Shown: positions 35,501 to 45,782 of the stretch, one piece after another
Numbering within the stretch: position 1 is the first letter of the stretch
Layout of the letters: each line of letters begins with the position of its first letter
Source: Rhodocyclus tenuis
GTDB taxonomy: Bacteria > Pseudomonadota > Gammaproteobacteria > Burkholderiales > Rhodocyclaceae
Direction: 5' to 3'
Length of the DNA: 64,000 nucleotides
Assembly (NCBI RefSeq): GCF_014197755.1
Contig: NZ_JACIGE010000017.1
Span: 1-64,000 of the forward strand
The notes under the pieces: model-generated
The model's database searches: none
What the model was told of the DNA's origin: nothing
Seen by the model: the letters and a program-made list of their open reading frames with translations, nothing else
Position numbers and translations under genes: made by a program

Positions 35501-36835
35501 TCAGTCGTTACGCTTGTCGATCACGCGGCGCGCCTTGCCTTCACTGCGCGGGATGCTGTGCGGGCCGACCAGGCGCAGGCCGACGCGGATGCCGAGGATA
35601 TGTTCGATGGCATGCGCAATGCGGCTGCGCAGTTCTTCCATGGCGCGCACCTTGTCGCTGAACACCTCCGGCGTCACCTCGACCTCGACCGTCATCTGGT
35701 CGAGCCCCTGCGTGCGCGTGAGGATGATCTGGTAGTGCGGCAGCGTGCCTTCGACCTGCAGCAGCGCAGCTTCCACCTGCGACGGAAAGACATTGACGCC
35801 GCGGATGATGAACATGTCGTCGGACCGCCGGCTGATGCGGCGGATGCGGCGCAGCGTGCGGCCACAGCCGCAGCGCTCGGTGATGATGGCGGTGATGTCA
35901 CGCGTGCGGTAGCGGATCATCGGCATCGCCTTCTTCGACAACGTCGTCAGCACCAGCTCGCCCTCCTCGCCGTCGGGCAGCGGCTGGCCAGTGACCGGAT
36001 CGATGATTTCCGGATAGAAGTGATCCTCGAAGACGTGCAGACCTTCGTGCTCGCTGCATTCGCTGGCGACACCGGGCCCGGTGATTTCCGACAGGCCGTA
36101 GATGTCGAAGGCCTCGATGCCGGCGTCGATCTGGATGCGCTCGCGCATGCCGTCGGTCCACGGCTCGGCGCCGAAAACGCCGACCCGCAGCGGCAGCGTC
36201 TTCAGATCGACGCCCATCTCGATCGCCTTGTCGACCAGATGCACAAAGAAGCTCGGCGTCGCACAGATGGCGGTGACGCCGAAATCGCGCAGCAGCATGA
36301 TCTGCCGCTCGGTATTGCCACCGGACACCGGGATCACTGCCGCGCCGAGCGCCTCGGCGCCGTAGTGCGTACCGAGACCGCCGGTGAACAGGCCGTAGCC
36401 GAACGAGTTCTGCATGATGTCGCCGCGATGCAGCGTACAGGCGGCAAAGGTGCGCGCCATCACCTCGGTCCACACCTGCACATCCTCTTCGGTGTAGGCG
36501 ACGACGATCGGCTTGCCGGTGGTGCCGGAAGACGCGTGCAGGCGGACGACGTCTTCCATCGGGCTGGCGAACAGACCGAAGGGATAGGTATCGCGCAGGT
36601 CGGTCTTGACCGTAAACGGCAGCTTGGCGATGTCGGCCAGCGACTGGATGTCGTCCGGCGTCAGGCCACGCTCGTCAAGGCGCTGACGGAACAGCGGCAC
36701 GTTCTTCCAGGCGCGCGTGACAATCGCCTGCAGACGGCGCAACTGGACTTCGCGCAGTTGCGCCTCGGGCAGAAAATCGGGGGCACTGACGGAGTGGAAG
36801 CCACCCGCAGCATCGTTCCAGCGTTCTTTCAACAT
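35501..36835 (-). CDS. paaK: phenylacetate-CoA ligase
   Basis: 444 aa from MLKERWNDAAGG. An AMP-forming acyl-CoA ligase of the PaaK branch: the P-loop-like HASSGTTGKPIVVAYT, aromatic acid pocket region, YGLSEITGPG adenylation motif and a C-terminal domain with RGVNVFPSQVEAAL and EGKARRVIDKR. It activates phenylacetate (or a related aromatic acid such as indoleacetate) with ATP and CoA. Exact substrate cannot be read from the sequence. No paa ring-oxygenase genes are present in the window. Co-transcribed with the ACT gene. Confidence 0.92.
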   Translation of the reverse strand: MLKERWNDAAGGFHSVSAPDFLPEAQLREVQLRRLQAIVTRAWKNVPLFRQRLDERGLTPDDIQSLADIAKLPFTVKTDLRDTYPFGLFASPMEDVVRLHASSGTTGKPIVVAYTEEDVQVWTEVMARTFAACTLHRGDIMQNSFGYGLFTGGLGTHYGAEALGAAVIPVSGGNTERQIMLLRDFGVTAICATPSFFVHLVDKAIEMGVDLKTLPLRVGVFGAEPWTDGMRERIQIDAGIEAFDIYGLSEITGPGVASECSEHEGLHVFEDHFYPEIIDPVTGQPLPDGEEGELVLTTLSKKAMPMIRYRTRDITAIITERCGCGRTLRRIRRISRRSDDMFIIRGVNVFPSQVEAALLQVEGTLPHYQIILTRTQGLDQMTVEVEVTPEVFSDKVRAMEELRSRIAHAIEHILGIRVGLRLVGPHSIPRSEGKARRVIDKRND

Positions 36836-36925
36836 ATCGGCACAGTGAGATGATCGGAGGCGCTCATCGTGCAGCTTTCGCAAAACCGGTGATTTGATCA
36901 AGGACAAAGCGTAGCGAGCTTGGCG

Positions 36926-36965
36926 CAAAAAAGTGCCGAAAAACTGCATTTGCAATGCGCGGCAC
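36926..36965 (-). terminator. terminator of the tmRNA transcript
   Basis: On the minus strand GTGCCG...CGGCAC encloses an inner GCATT/AATGC stem and is followed by six T residues (36927-36932). It lies just downstream of the tmRNA coding piece. Confidence 0.75.
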
Positions 36966-36974
36966 GATGGCATG

Positions 36975-37218
36975 AGGCGCGGAAAAGCCTTGGCAGCGGA
37001 CGTTCAGGCAGCAAACCCAAAGTCCAGACGTGACGACGGGGACCGAAGTCCCCGCCGGCTTTTCTTTGGTAACAAGGCTCAAGCAGCCTCGGCATAGACC
37101 TTAAGCGGCCAGTGCGAAACGCTCATCGTTGGCGTTTGTAGATTTGCTTCATTAACGTCGATCGCCTGACGAGTTGCCTGCTCACCTTCGCCCGCCCTGT
37201 CGAAACCAATGCACCCCC
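36975..37218 (-). ncRNA. ssrA: tmRNA coding RNA piece (permuted two-piece ssrA)
   Basis: The 5' end GGGGGTGCATTGGTTTCGACAGG (from 37218 on the minus strand) is the tRNA-like 5' half of tmRNA. The tag frame at 37133-37101 reads ANDERFALAA followed by TAA. A UUCG-capped stem (GGCGGGGACTTCGGTCCCCGTC) follows in the 3' part. The acceptor half lies upstream rather than downstream, so the gene is circularly permuted. The 3' end is approximate; the terminator at 36926-36965 ends the precursor. Tag addition releases stalled ribosomes and marks peptides for proteolysis. Confidence 0.9.
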
Positions 37219-37253
37219 ACCCAAACGTGCTGCTCAGACCTTCAAAACGCTTG
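37219..37253 (-). ncRNA. intervening segment removed from tmRNA precursor
   Basis: 35 nt linking acceptor and coding pieces. Its ends (CCCAA and TTGGGT) extend the acceptor helix: together with the flanks, CACCTCCACCCAA pairs with TTGGGTGGGGGTG over 13 bp with one G-U. This is the processed loop expected of permuted tmRNA precursors. Confidence 0.8.
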
Positions 37254-37325
37254 GGTGGAGGTGGCGGGAATCGAACCCGCGTCCAGAACGCCTCCAGATT
37301 GCCGGAATTACAACCATGCCCGGAT
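37254..37325 (-). ncRNA. ssrA: tmRNA acceptor RNA piece (permuted two-piece ssrA)
   Basis: The 3' half of a tRNA-like domain: T-arm GCGGGTTCGATTCCCGC followed by acceptor strand CACCTCC, discriminator A and a partial CCA. CACCTCC pairs with GGGGGTG at the 5' end of the coding piece (one G-U). It precedes the coding piece in transcription, the diagnostic sign of permutation. The 5' boundary (about 37325) is an estimate. Confidence 0.88.
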
Positions 37326-37715
37326 GATGGGGGCAACAGCGGCGATTTGCAAGTGCGCCCGTCGGGCAAGGGTGCGCCTGGCTACTGGCGCCAGCGGCCG
37401 GAGCACGATCCTGCGGCTGCCGTTTCCGCCGAATTCAGCCAGCCGGACCTGCCTCTGCCGAGTCGCCCAGCTCCGCGGAGCCGGTCTCCACCGCCGGTGG
37501 ATGACCTGCCCGAGTTCGCGGCGCATAATGCCATAAGCACACCCTGAAGCAGCTGCCTGAGGCGGGCGAAAAAGCTTTTGGCTTTCGCAACAGCGGCCAC
37601 CCAGCCTCGCCGGAGGAAGAAACAGCGCACGGCTCAAGGATTTCGTTCGCAAGCCGATGTTCTGACTGCAAACCTGTGCGCCCAAAGCTTGCCGAAACTA
37701 GGCGGGAGACAAGCA
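37326..37715. other. intergenic region between tmRNA and MCP genes
   Basis: About 390 bp with no credible coding frame. It separates the leftward tmRNA from the rightward MCP and must hold both promoters. A TTGCAA hexamer at about 37345-37350 (minus strand) is a possible -35 element for tmRNA. No sigma-28 site with good spacing was found for the MCP. Confidence 0.45.
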
Positions 37716-39344
37716 ATGAACGGCTTCGACAACCTCAGCCTGCGCGGCAAGTTGCTGCTCAACTTTCTGGTCAGCGGCGGCGTGCTCATCGTCGCGATTG
37801 TCTTCTGTCTGTTCCAGATCCACCTCATCGGCAAGGACACCGAAGAAATCGCCGGCAACTGGCTGCCGTCGATAGAGAATACGGCCGAAATCAGTCAGCT
37901 TCGTCTCCGTTACCGGGTCCGCAGTCTTGAGTACATGCTGCCGGGCAGCGCCGCCGACAAGGAAAAGATCGAGAAGTCGCTTGCCGATCTCGACAAGGAA
38001 TTGTCCGCCTCGCTCGCCCGCTATGAGCCACTCATCTCCAGCGATGAAGAGAAGAAGGCTTACCAGGCAGCGGTCAGTGCAGCCGCCGGCTACAAGGCGA
38101 CGGTCGAGGAAGCGATTGCGCTGGTCAAAGCCGGCAAGGAAGATGAAGCGCAGCAAATGCGCAAAAGTGCGTGGACCAAACAGGCGAACCTCCTGCGCGA
38201 CCAGACCGATCTGTTGCAGAAACTCAACCGCGAGGGTGCCGACGCGTCTTCGATCAGCGCACAGGAAAACGGGACACTGGCCGAGCGCACCGGCATCGGC
38301 GCGCTGCTACTCGGCTCGCTGCTGGCGTTCTTTTTCACGGTGTTCATTTCCGGACGCATCGCCGGACGCCTGTCGCTGACCGTCGATGCGACGAGGCGAA
38401 TCGCCGACGGCGACCTGACCGGCGCCCTGCCGCCGGCGAGCCGCGACGAAGTCGGCCGCATGATCGAGGCCATGGGAACGATGCAGGCTTCGCTGCGCGG
38501 CGCGATGCGCGAAACGGTCGGCAGTGCCCAGGCCATCCTCGACAGCTCGCAGCAACTCAACGCCACCACCGCCAAGATGAACCAGTCAGCCGACATCCAG
38601 AGCGCGACGGCCTCGGCGATCTCGGCAAACGTCGAAGAGCTGACCGTTTCGATCAATGTCGTCGCCGAGAGTACCGGCGAAGCCGCTTCGCTAGCGGCGA
38701 CTTCGGACACGCAGGCAGCCGATGGCCGCCGCGCGATCGAACTGCTGATCAGCCAGATCAACGACGTGGCGACGGTGGTGAGAACCGCCGCCGGGCAGAT
38801 GAGCGAACTCAACAGCGAATCGAAAAAGATCTCCGGCATCGTCGAAGTGATCAAGGACATTGCCGGCCAGACCAATCTGCTGGCGCTCAACGCGGCAATT
38901 GAGGCCGCACGCGCCGGCGAGCACGGCCGCGGCTTTGCCGTGGTGGCGGACGAAGTACGCAGTCTTTCGGAACGCACGACGCGCTCGACCGGCGAGATTT
39001 CGCAGATGGTCGTCGCCATTCAGCAATCGACCGAGGGCGTCGTCGCCGGCGTTGGTCGCGGTGTCGATCTGGTCGACAGCAGCGTCGCCATTGCGCGCGA
39101 TGCGGGCGAAGCGATCGGGCGCCTGCAGGAGATGGCGCAACGTGTCGCACAGGTGATTGGCGACGTCAATGTCGCCTTGCACGAACAGTCGGCAGCGTCG
39201 AACGAAGTGGCAAAGAAGATCGAGGACGTCGCCTCGCAGGCCGAAGGATCGAGTGCCATCGCCCACGCGACGTCAACGGCTGCCGACTCGATGACCGCAA
39301 CGGCGCGCGGCATGCAGGCACTTGTCGCCCGTTTTCGCGTCTGA
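37716..39344 (+). CDS. methyl-accepting chemotaxis protein (4HB sensor type)
   Basis: 542 aa. Transmembrane helix about 10-32, a periplasmic four-helix-bundle region (about 35-190; [18 protein letters not shown]), second transmembrane helix about 235-255 in the frame [22 protein letters not shown] ([12 protein letters not shown]) and a canonical signalling tip ([35 protein letters not shown]). Start at ATG 37716, preceded by GGGAGA. It is not linked to a che gene here and probably feeds a general flagellar chemotaxis pathway. Ligand unknown. Confidence 0.92.
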   Translation: MNGFDNLSLRGKLLLNFLVSGGVLIVAIVFCLFQIHLIGKDTEEIAGNWLPSIENTAEISQLRLRYRVRSLEYMLPGSAADKEKIEKSLADLDKELSASLARYEPLISSDEEKKAYQAAVSAAAGYKATVEEAIALVKAGKEDEAQQMRKSAWTKQANLLRDQTDLLQKLNREGADASSISAQENGTLAERTGIGALLLGSLLAFFFTVFISGRIAGRLSLTVDATRRIADGDLTGALPPASRDEVGRMIEAMGTMQASLRGAMRETVGSAQAILDSSQQLNATTAKMNQSADIQSATASAISANVEELTVSINVVAESTGEAASLAATSDTQAADGRRAIELLISQINDVATVVRTAAGQMSELNSESKKISGIVEVIKDIAGQTNLLALNAAIEAARAGEHGRGFAVVADEVRSLSERTTRSTGEISQMVVAIQQSTEGVVAGVGRGVDLVDSSVAIARDAGEAIGRLQEMAQRVAQVIGDVNVALHEQSAASNEVAKKIEDVASQAEGSSAIAHATSTAADSMTATARGMQALVARFRV

Positions 39345-39468
39345 GCACGGGCGGCGCGACCGATCCACCCGGCGTTGGCCGCGATTCTGGCTGACGCCAG
39401 CCGACAGGGTGTCGGCAAGGCAATGCACAGCGCCTGCCGCGCTATAATTTTCGCCTGTCCACCTTTAA

Positions 39469-40443
<975 letters not shown>

Positions 40444-40484
40444 ACCCGGCCGCATAAAGCCGGCCAGCACGCACGGGCGACCCG

Positions 40485-41162
40485 ATGGACTGGCCGCAGG
40501 ACATTCGCGCCGGCAGCGACAGGAAGCGCCCCGCCCAGGCCGGGCGTCGCCGCCCGCCGGTGCTTGTCCGTATGCCGGACTTCGCGGCGGCGACGACGCC
40601 CGCGCAGTGTGCGGCCGACGCTGACGACGAGCGCGCCGCGCTGCTCGCATCGATCGCCGGCGCCACACCGCTGCCACCGGATGAGCACATCCATTTCGAG
40701 CCACCAAAACCGCGGCCACGGCCACGCCAGCGCGAACGCGACGAGCGCGAGGTGATCCGCGAGGCGATGCAACGCCCGCTCGACGCCGACGACTGGTTCG
40801 ACGCCGGCTCGGCCGAAGCCTTTCTGCGCAACGGCGTTTCGCGCATGGTGCTACGCGACCTGCGCCGCGGTCGCTGGGCGATCCAGGCGCACCTTGACCT
40901 GCACGGCTACAACCGGCACGAGGCGCACGAGGCAGTCAGCGCCTTCGTCGACACGGCGCTGGCCAGCGGCAAACGCTGCGTGCGCATCGTGCATGGCCGC
41001 GGCCTCGGCTCGCCCGGCCGCGAAAGCGTGCTGCGCACGCTGGTGAAAGGCTGGCTCGGCCGGCGCCGCGAGGTACTCGCCTTCTGCCACGCACCGACGC
41101 GGGATGGCGGCGAAGGTGCGCTGTGGGTGCTGCTGCGCTCAACCAGAAGCTCGCCTGGCTAG
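40485..41162 (+). CDS. Smr-domain protein
   Basis: 225 aa. Residues 1-130 are Pro/Arg-rich and largely disordered; residues 135-220 form an Smr domain with LDLHGYNRHEAHEAV and the HGRGLGSPG loop characteristic of the family. Stand-alone Smr proteins in proteobacteria are putative endonucleases acting on nucleic acid, in some cases on mRNA at collided ribosomes; the activity here is unproven. The ATG lacks a strong ribosome-binding site, so a downstream start cannot be excluded. Confidence 0.88.
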   Translation: MDWPQDIRAGSDRKRPAQAGRRRPPVLVRMPDFAAATTPAQCAADADDERAALLASIAGATPLPPDEHIHFEPPKPRPRPRQRERDEREVIREAMQRPLDADDWFDAGSAEAFLRNGVSRMVLRDLRRGRWAIQAHLDLHGYNRHEAHEAVSAFVDTALASGKRCVRIVHGRGLGSPGRESVLRTLVKGWLGRRREVLAFCHAPTRDGGEGALWVLLRSTRSSPG

Positions 41163-41328
41163 ATCTGGCACAGCGACGCGACGATCTCCGGGTGTCGAAA
41201 AATCTTACACTGACAGCGCCGAGCACCCACCAGCCGAGGATTGGACATTGCCTTAAAAGGAATTTTTTCTGTGGGCGCGAGTATTGCTTTCATCTACAGA
41301 GTGATCCATAGCGCTGGAGTAAAGCACC

Positions 41329-41922
41329 ATGAAAAAAACCCTTAGTGCCTTGTCCGTCGTCGCTCTGCTGGCCCTGAGCAATCAGGCACAAGCAACTCCG
41401 ACCGAGTATGCCGCAGCCGGAACGCCCAACAACGTCACCTACTCTTTTACCGCGACCTCGACTGGCAACGTCATTTCCTATTTCGCCGGGTCTTCCGCCG
41501 GCTACACGAACCAGATCGGCTTGTGGGTCAACGGCGTCGACACTGGCATCTACGGCTTGAACAACCACACATCCACCTATGGGCAGTCGATCAATTTCGG
41601 CAGTGTAAATGCCGGAGACATTCTCGTCTTCGTATTGAAAATGATCGATCCGAACAACGTCGGCCCGTGGTATTCCAATCCGACCCTGAACTCGGACGGA
41701 ATCAACCACATCTACTCGTCGCCCTACAGCGGCGATTCATCTATTCCTGCAGGTACCTATATCGGTTTCGAGGATTTCATCGACGGCGGAGACCACGACT
41801 ACAACGACGAGTCTTTCGTATTCACCAACGTCACGACCAATAACGTTCCCGAACCCGGCTCTCTTGCTTTGCTTGGTCTCGGACTCGCCGGCCTGGGCTT
41901 CTCACGGCGCCGCAAGGCCTGA
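41329..41922 (+). CDS. PEP-CTERM sorted exported protein
   Basis: 197 aa with a classic signal peptide (KKTLSALSVVALLALSNQAQA, cleavage after about residue 22). The C-terminus carries the PEP-CTERM signal: VPEPGSLALLGLGLAGLGF followed by RRRK. The mature part is rich in Asn, Thr, Ser, Gly and Tyr and looks beta-sandwich-like. PEP-CTERM proteins are sorted by exosortase and often join the extracellular matrix. No exosortase gene is in the window. GGAG lies ten bases upstream of the ATG. Confidence 0.9.
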   Translation: MKKTLSALSVVALLALSNQAQATPTEYAAAGTPNNVTYSFTATSTGNVISYFAGSSAGYTNQIGLWVNGVDTGIYGLNNHTSTYGQSINFGSVNAGDILVFVLKMIDPNNVGPWYSNPTLNSDGINHIYSSPYSGDSSIPAGTYIGFEDFIDGGDHDYNDESFVFTNVTTNNVPEPGSLALLGLGLAGLGFSRRRKA

Positions 41923-41953
41923 CGCCAGTTTTCGAACCCGCCCTGAAAAGCAC

Positions 41954-41985
41954 AAGGCCCGCCAATGGCGGGCCTTGCTTTTTGG
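41954..41985. terminator. bidirectional Rho-independent terminator
   Basis: AAGGCCCGCC / GGCGGGCCTT (10 bp, loop AAT), followed by GCTTTTT on the plus strand and by TGTGCTTTTC on the minus strand. It lies between the convergent PEP-CTERM and PII genes. Confidence 0.85.
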
Positions 41986-42008
41986 ATGCCGTTAAAGCTG
42001 CGGGGGGT

Positions 42009-42365
<357 letters not shown>

Positions 42366-42457
42366 TTATGCCGTTCGCCAACCCTGCGCAGGGCGCCAAT
42401 CGTATCAGAAAACCTTGACCGGAGCCCCCGAAAACGCCGCACAGCGCTTGTTCCGCC

Positions 42458-44089
42458 TCAAAACGGGTCGCGATAGCGGTTGGTGATCGGATAGCGCCAA
42501 TCCTTGCCGAAACCGCGCTGCGTGACGCGGATGCCGACCGGCGACTGGCGACGCTTGTACTCGCTGATGCGCAGCAGCCGGACGACGCGGCGCACATCGG
42601 CCTCGGCGTAGCCGCGAGCGATGATTTCGCGCGGCGACTGGTCGTTTTCCATGTAGGCCTCGACGATCGCGTCGAGCACCTCGTAGGGCGGCAGGCTGTC
42701 CTGGTCGGTCTGGTCGGGCTTCAACTCGGCTGACGGCGGGCGCGTGATGATCCGTTCGGGAATTGGCGGCTTGTCCGGCGACTGCGCATTGCGCCAGTGC
42801 GACAGGCGATAGACCAGCGTCTTGGCGATGTCCTTGATCACGGCGAAGCCGCCGGCCATGTCGCCGTAGAGCGTGCAATAGCCGACCGCCATTTCCGACT
42901 TGTTGCCGGTGGTCAGCACCAGCGCGCCGCTGCGGTTCGACAAGGCCATCAGCAGCAGGCCGCGGATGCGCGCCTGCACGTTTTCTTCGGTGGTATCATT
43001 GGTGCCGGCGGCGTCGAGCACCGGCGCCAGCAGGCCGGCGAAGGTCTGCATCGCCACGGCGATCGGCACCTCGTCGTAGCGCACGCCAAGTATCTGTGCC
43101 ATGGCGCGCGCGTCGTCGAGGCTGATTTGCGCGGTGTAGGGCGACGGCATCATCACCGCACGCACGCGTTCCGCGCCGAGCGCGTCGACGGCGATGGCCA
43201 GCGTCAGCGCCGAATCGATTCCGCCGGAGAGGCCGATGATCGCGCCGGGGAAACCGTTCTTGCCGAGGTAGTCACGCACGCCAAGCACCAGCGCGGCATA
43301 GACCTCGGCTTCGGGCGACAACGGCGGTGCAATCTCGCCGGGCAGCACGCGGCCGTCGCGGATGACGACGAGCAACAGCGCTTCGGCAAACTGCGGCGCA
43401 GCGCAGCGCAGCGTGCCATCGGCGTCGAGCGCGAACGAGGCACCGTCGAAAACCAGTTCGTCCTGACCGCCAACGAGGTTGGCGTAAAGCACCGGCATGC
43501 CGGTGGCAGCGACGCGCTCGCGCAGCACGTCGGCACGCTGTGCCGGCTTGTTCAGGTGATAGGGCGAGGCGTTGAGCACCAGCAGCAGCTCGGCGCCCGC
43601 CGCGTGCGCGCGCTCGGCGGTACCGGCGTCCCAGACGTCCTCGCAGATGTTGATGCCGCAGCGCACGCCGGCGATCGTCACAACGCAGGCGGCGTCGCCC
43701 GGCGTGAAGTAACGCTGCTCGTCGAAAACCTGCGCGTTCGGCAAGCTCTGCTTGCAGTAAGTGGCGACACGACGGCCGGCGGCGAGCAGCGTCGCCGCGT
43801 TGTAGCAGCGGCCTTCGCGCAGCAGCGGATGACCAACCAGTACCGCGAACTCGCCCAGCGCAGCCAGACGCGCCGCCAGCGCGTCGAGTTCGTCGTCGCA
43901 GGCGGCGAGGAAATCCGGGCGCAGCAGCAGGTCTTCCGGCGGATAGCCGCACAGCGCAAGTTCGGGTGTAAGCAGCAGCGCAGCACCGGCGGCGTGCGCA
44001 CGCTCGGCAAAGCCGGTGATGCGCTCGGCGTTGCCGGCAAGATCGCCGACGACGGCGTTGATCTGGGCAATGGCAACGGAGAGCGTCAT
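42458..44089 (-). CDS. nadE: glutamine-dependent NAD+ synthetase
   Basis: 543 aa, a two-domain enzyme. The N-terminal nitrilase-fold glutaminase (residues 1-250) has the Cys in CGINICEDVWD, Glu in LLTPELALCGY and Lys in TYCKQSLPN. The C-terminal synthetase has the PP-loop GLSGGIDSALTLAIAVD and TGNKSEMAVGYCT. It converts nicotinic acid adenine dinucleotide to NAD+ using ATP and glutamine. It lies between pyrophosphatase and PII on the minus strand. Confidence 0.95.
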   Translation of the reverse strand: MTLSVAIAQINAVVGDLAGNAERITGFAERAHAAGAALLLTPELALCGYPPEDLLLRPDFLAACDDELDALAARLAALGEFAVLVGHPLLREGRCYNAATLLAAGRRVATYCKQSLPNAQVFDEQRYFTPGDAACVVTIAGVRCGINICEDVWDAGTAERAHAAGAELLLVLNASPYHLNKPAQRADVLRERVAATGMPVLYANLVGGQDELVFDGASFALDADGTLRCAAPQFAEALLLVVIRDGRVLPGEIAPPLSPEAEVYAALVLGVRDYLGKNGFPGAIIGLSGGIDSALTLAIAVDALGAERVRAVMMPSPYTAQISLDDARAMAQILGVRYDEVPIAVAMQTFAGLLAPVLDAAGTNDTTEENVQARIRGLLLMALSNRSGALVLTTGNKSEMAVGYCTLYGDMAGGFAVIKDIAKTLVYRLSHWRNAQSPDKPPIPERIITRPPSAELKPDQTDQDSLPPYEVLDAIVEAYMENDQSPREIIARGYAEADVRRVVRLLRISEYKRRQSPVGIRVTQRGFGKDWRYPITNRYRDPF

Positions 44090-44216
44090 GGCGGCGTGGC
44101 GACGAAAGAGTTGGGGTGCGGGGAGAAACGCCCCGGCGAAGCATCAGCCGGGGGTGAAGCGGAAGCAGGCCAAACGCGGCGGCCGGCGCAGCACCGCCGC
44201 ACCGCCTTCAGGCAGC

Positions 44217-44765
44217 TCAGTAGTTCGGCTTGTCCTGCGCGTCTTCGTAACGACGAACGCCTTCGAGGATTTCCGCCTTGGCGTCCTCGACCTCGCGCCA
44301 GCCATTGACCTTGACGAACTTGCCCGGCTCGAGATCCTTGTAGTGCTCGAAGAAGTGCGAGATCTGGTCAAGCTGGATCTGCGGCAGTTCGCGCGGGCTG
44401 GTGATGCTGCGGAACATGCGCGAAATCTTGTCGACCGGAACGGCGAGGACCTTGGCGTCGGCGCCGGCTTCGTCTTCCATCGCCAGCATGCCGATCGGGC
44501 GGCAGCGCACGACCACACCCGGCGGCAGTGCGAACTGGCAGAGCACCAGCACGTCGACCGGGTCACCATCGCCTGCAATGGTGTGCGGGATGTAGCCGTA
44601 GTTGCAGGGGTAATGCATCGCCGTGGACATGAAACGGTCGACGAAGATCGCCCCGCTTTCCTTGTCGACCTCGTACTTGATCGGGTCGGAACGCATCGGG
44701 ATTTCGATGATGACGTTAAAATCGTTCGGCAGGTCCTTGCCGGAAGGAACGTTATTCAGGGCCAT
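44217..44765 (-). CDS. ppa: inorganic pyrophosphatase (family I)
   Basis: 182 aa, normal for the soluble bacterial enzyme. The family I motif GDGDPVDVLVL with its metal-binding aspartates is intact, as are YGYIPHT near residue 57 and KVLAVPVDKI. It hydrolyses pyrophosphate and pulls biosynthetic reactions forward. The ATG at 44765 fits the family N-terminus; the longer frame upstream is a shadow of the rluA-like gene on the opposite strand. Confidence 0.95.
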   Translation of the reverse strand: MALNNVPSGKDLPNDFNVIIEIPMRSDPIKYEVDKESGAIFVDRFMSTAMHYPCNYGYIPHTIAGDGDPVDVLVLCQFALPPGVVVRCRPIGMLAMEDEAGADAKVLAVPVDKISRMFRSITSPRELPQIQLDQISHFFEHYKDLEPGKFVKVNGWREVEDAKAEILEGVRRYEDAQDKPNY

Positions 44766-44960
44766 TCGCGTGCTTTCTTTCGAGGTTTGAGCGGGGTGCG
44801 CGATTATACCTTTGAGCAAGCGTTTACGCCCCGCCAGCATGCGCAAGGCCTTGCCGAAACGCCAGTGTTGAAGCGCGGCGGAGCATGCGGCAAGATGCGG
44901 CTCCCCGCTGCAGCCCCGTGCAACGCGCAACATAGCCCCGAACCTCCTGCGACGCCCGCG

Positions 44961-45701
44961 ATGACGCCTGCCACTCCCCTGAATCCCCTGGCGCCGGCCG
45001 CGCCGCTTCCGGCAATGGCTTCGACCGCTGCAGCGCCTGTCGCGCTGGCGCACGGCATCCCCGGTACACGCGACGGCTTCCGTCTGCTTTACATCGACGA
45101 ATGGATCATCGTCGCCGACAAGGCGAGCGGGCTGCTCTCGGTGCCGGGGCGCGGCCCCGACAAGCAGGACAGTCTCGGCCTGCGCGTCGCCGCCGAATTC
45201 GCCGACGCGCTGATGGTGCACCGGCTCGACATGGATACCTCGGGACTGCTCGTCATCGCGCGCGGCGCCGAGATGCACCGGCGCCTCAGCCGCATGTTCC
45301 GCGAACGGCGCATCGACAAGGAATACGTCGCACTGGTCAGCGGCCAGCCGGCGGCAACGCACGGCGAGATCGCGCTGCCACTCGCTGCCGACTGGGAGAA
45401 CCGGCCACGGCAACGCGTCGACCTCGTCGCCGGCAAGCCTTCACTGACGCGCTATCGCGTCGCCAACTACGACGGCGCGAGCGATGTCGCCCGCCTCGAA
45501 CTGCGCCCGCAGACCGGCCGTTCTCACCAGTTGCGCGTACATCTGCAGGCGCTCGGCCATCCCATTCTCGGCGACGCGCTCTACGCCGATGCGACGGCTT
45601 TCGCCAAGGCACAGCGCCTTTGCCTGCATGCTGCGCGCCTCGCCTTCACGCACCCGCAGCATGGGCAATGGCTCGAGTTCGCCAGCGCCGCGCCGTTTTG
45701 A
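44961..45701 (+). CDS. RluA-family 23S rRNA/tRNA pseudouridine synthase
   Basis: 246 aa from ATG 44961. Residues 1-35 are Pro/Ala-rich, then the catalytic domain with MVHRLDMDTSGLLVIAR (the catalytic Asp lies in HRLDMDTSG) and the RluA-type LRPQTGRSHQLRVHL. No S4 domain, which places it near RluA (23S U746/tRNA U32) rather than RluC/D. The exact target is not decidable. Divergent from the ppa gene. Earlier in-frame starts upstream lie antisense to ppa and are not used. Confidence 0.9.
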   Translation: MTPATPLNPLAPAAPLPAMASTAAAPVALAHGIPGTRDGFRLLYIDEWIIVADKASGLLSVPGRGPDKQDSLGLRVAAEFADALMVHRLDMDTSGLLVIARGAEMHRRLSRMFRERRIDKEYVALVSGQPAATHGEIALPLAADWENRPRQRVDLVAGKPSLTRYRVANYDGASDVARLELRPQTGRSHQLRVHLQALGHPILGDALYADATAFAKAQRLCLHAARLAFTHPQHGQWLEFASAAPF

Positions 45702-45782
45702 GTGCATGCCGCTTGCCCGAAAGCGAAAACTCAAACGGCTTTACGACGAATTTACGTTGTAGCGCTGCGGCGTAGCGAATAT

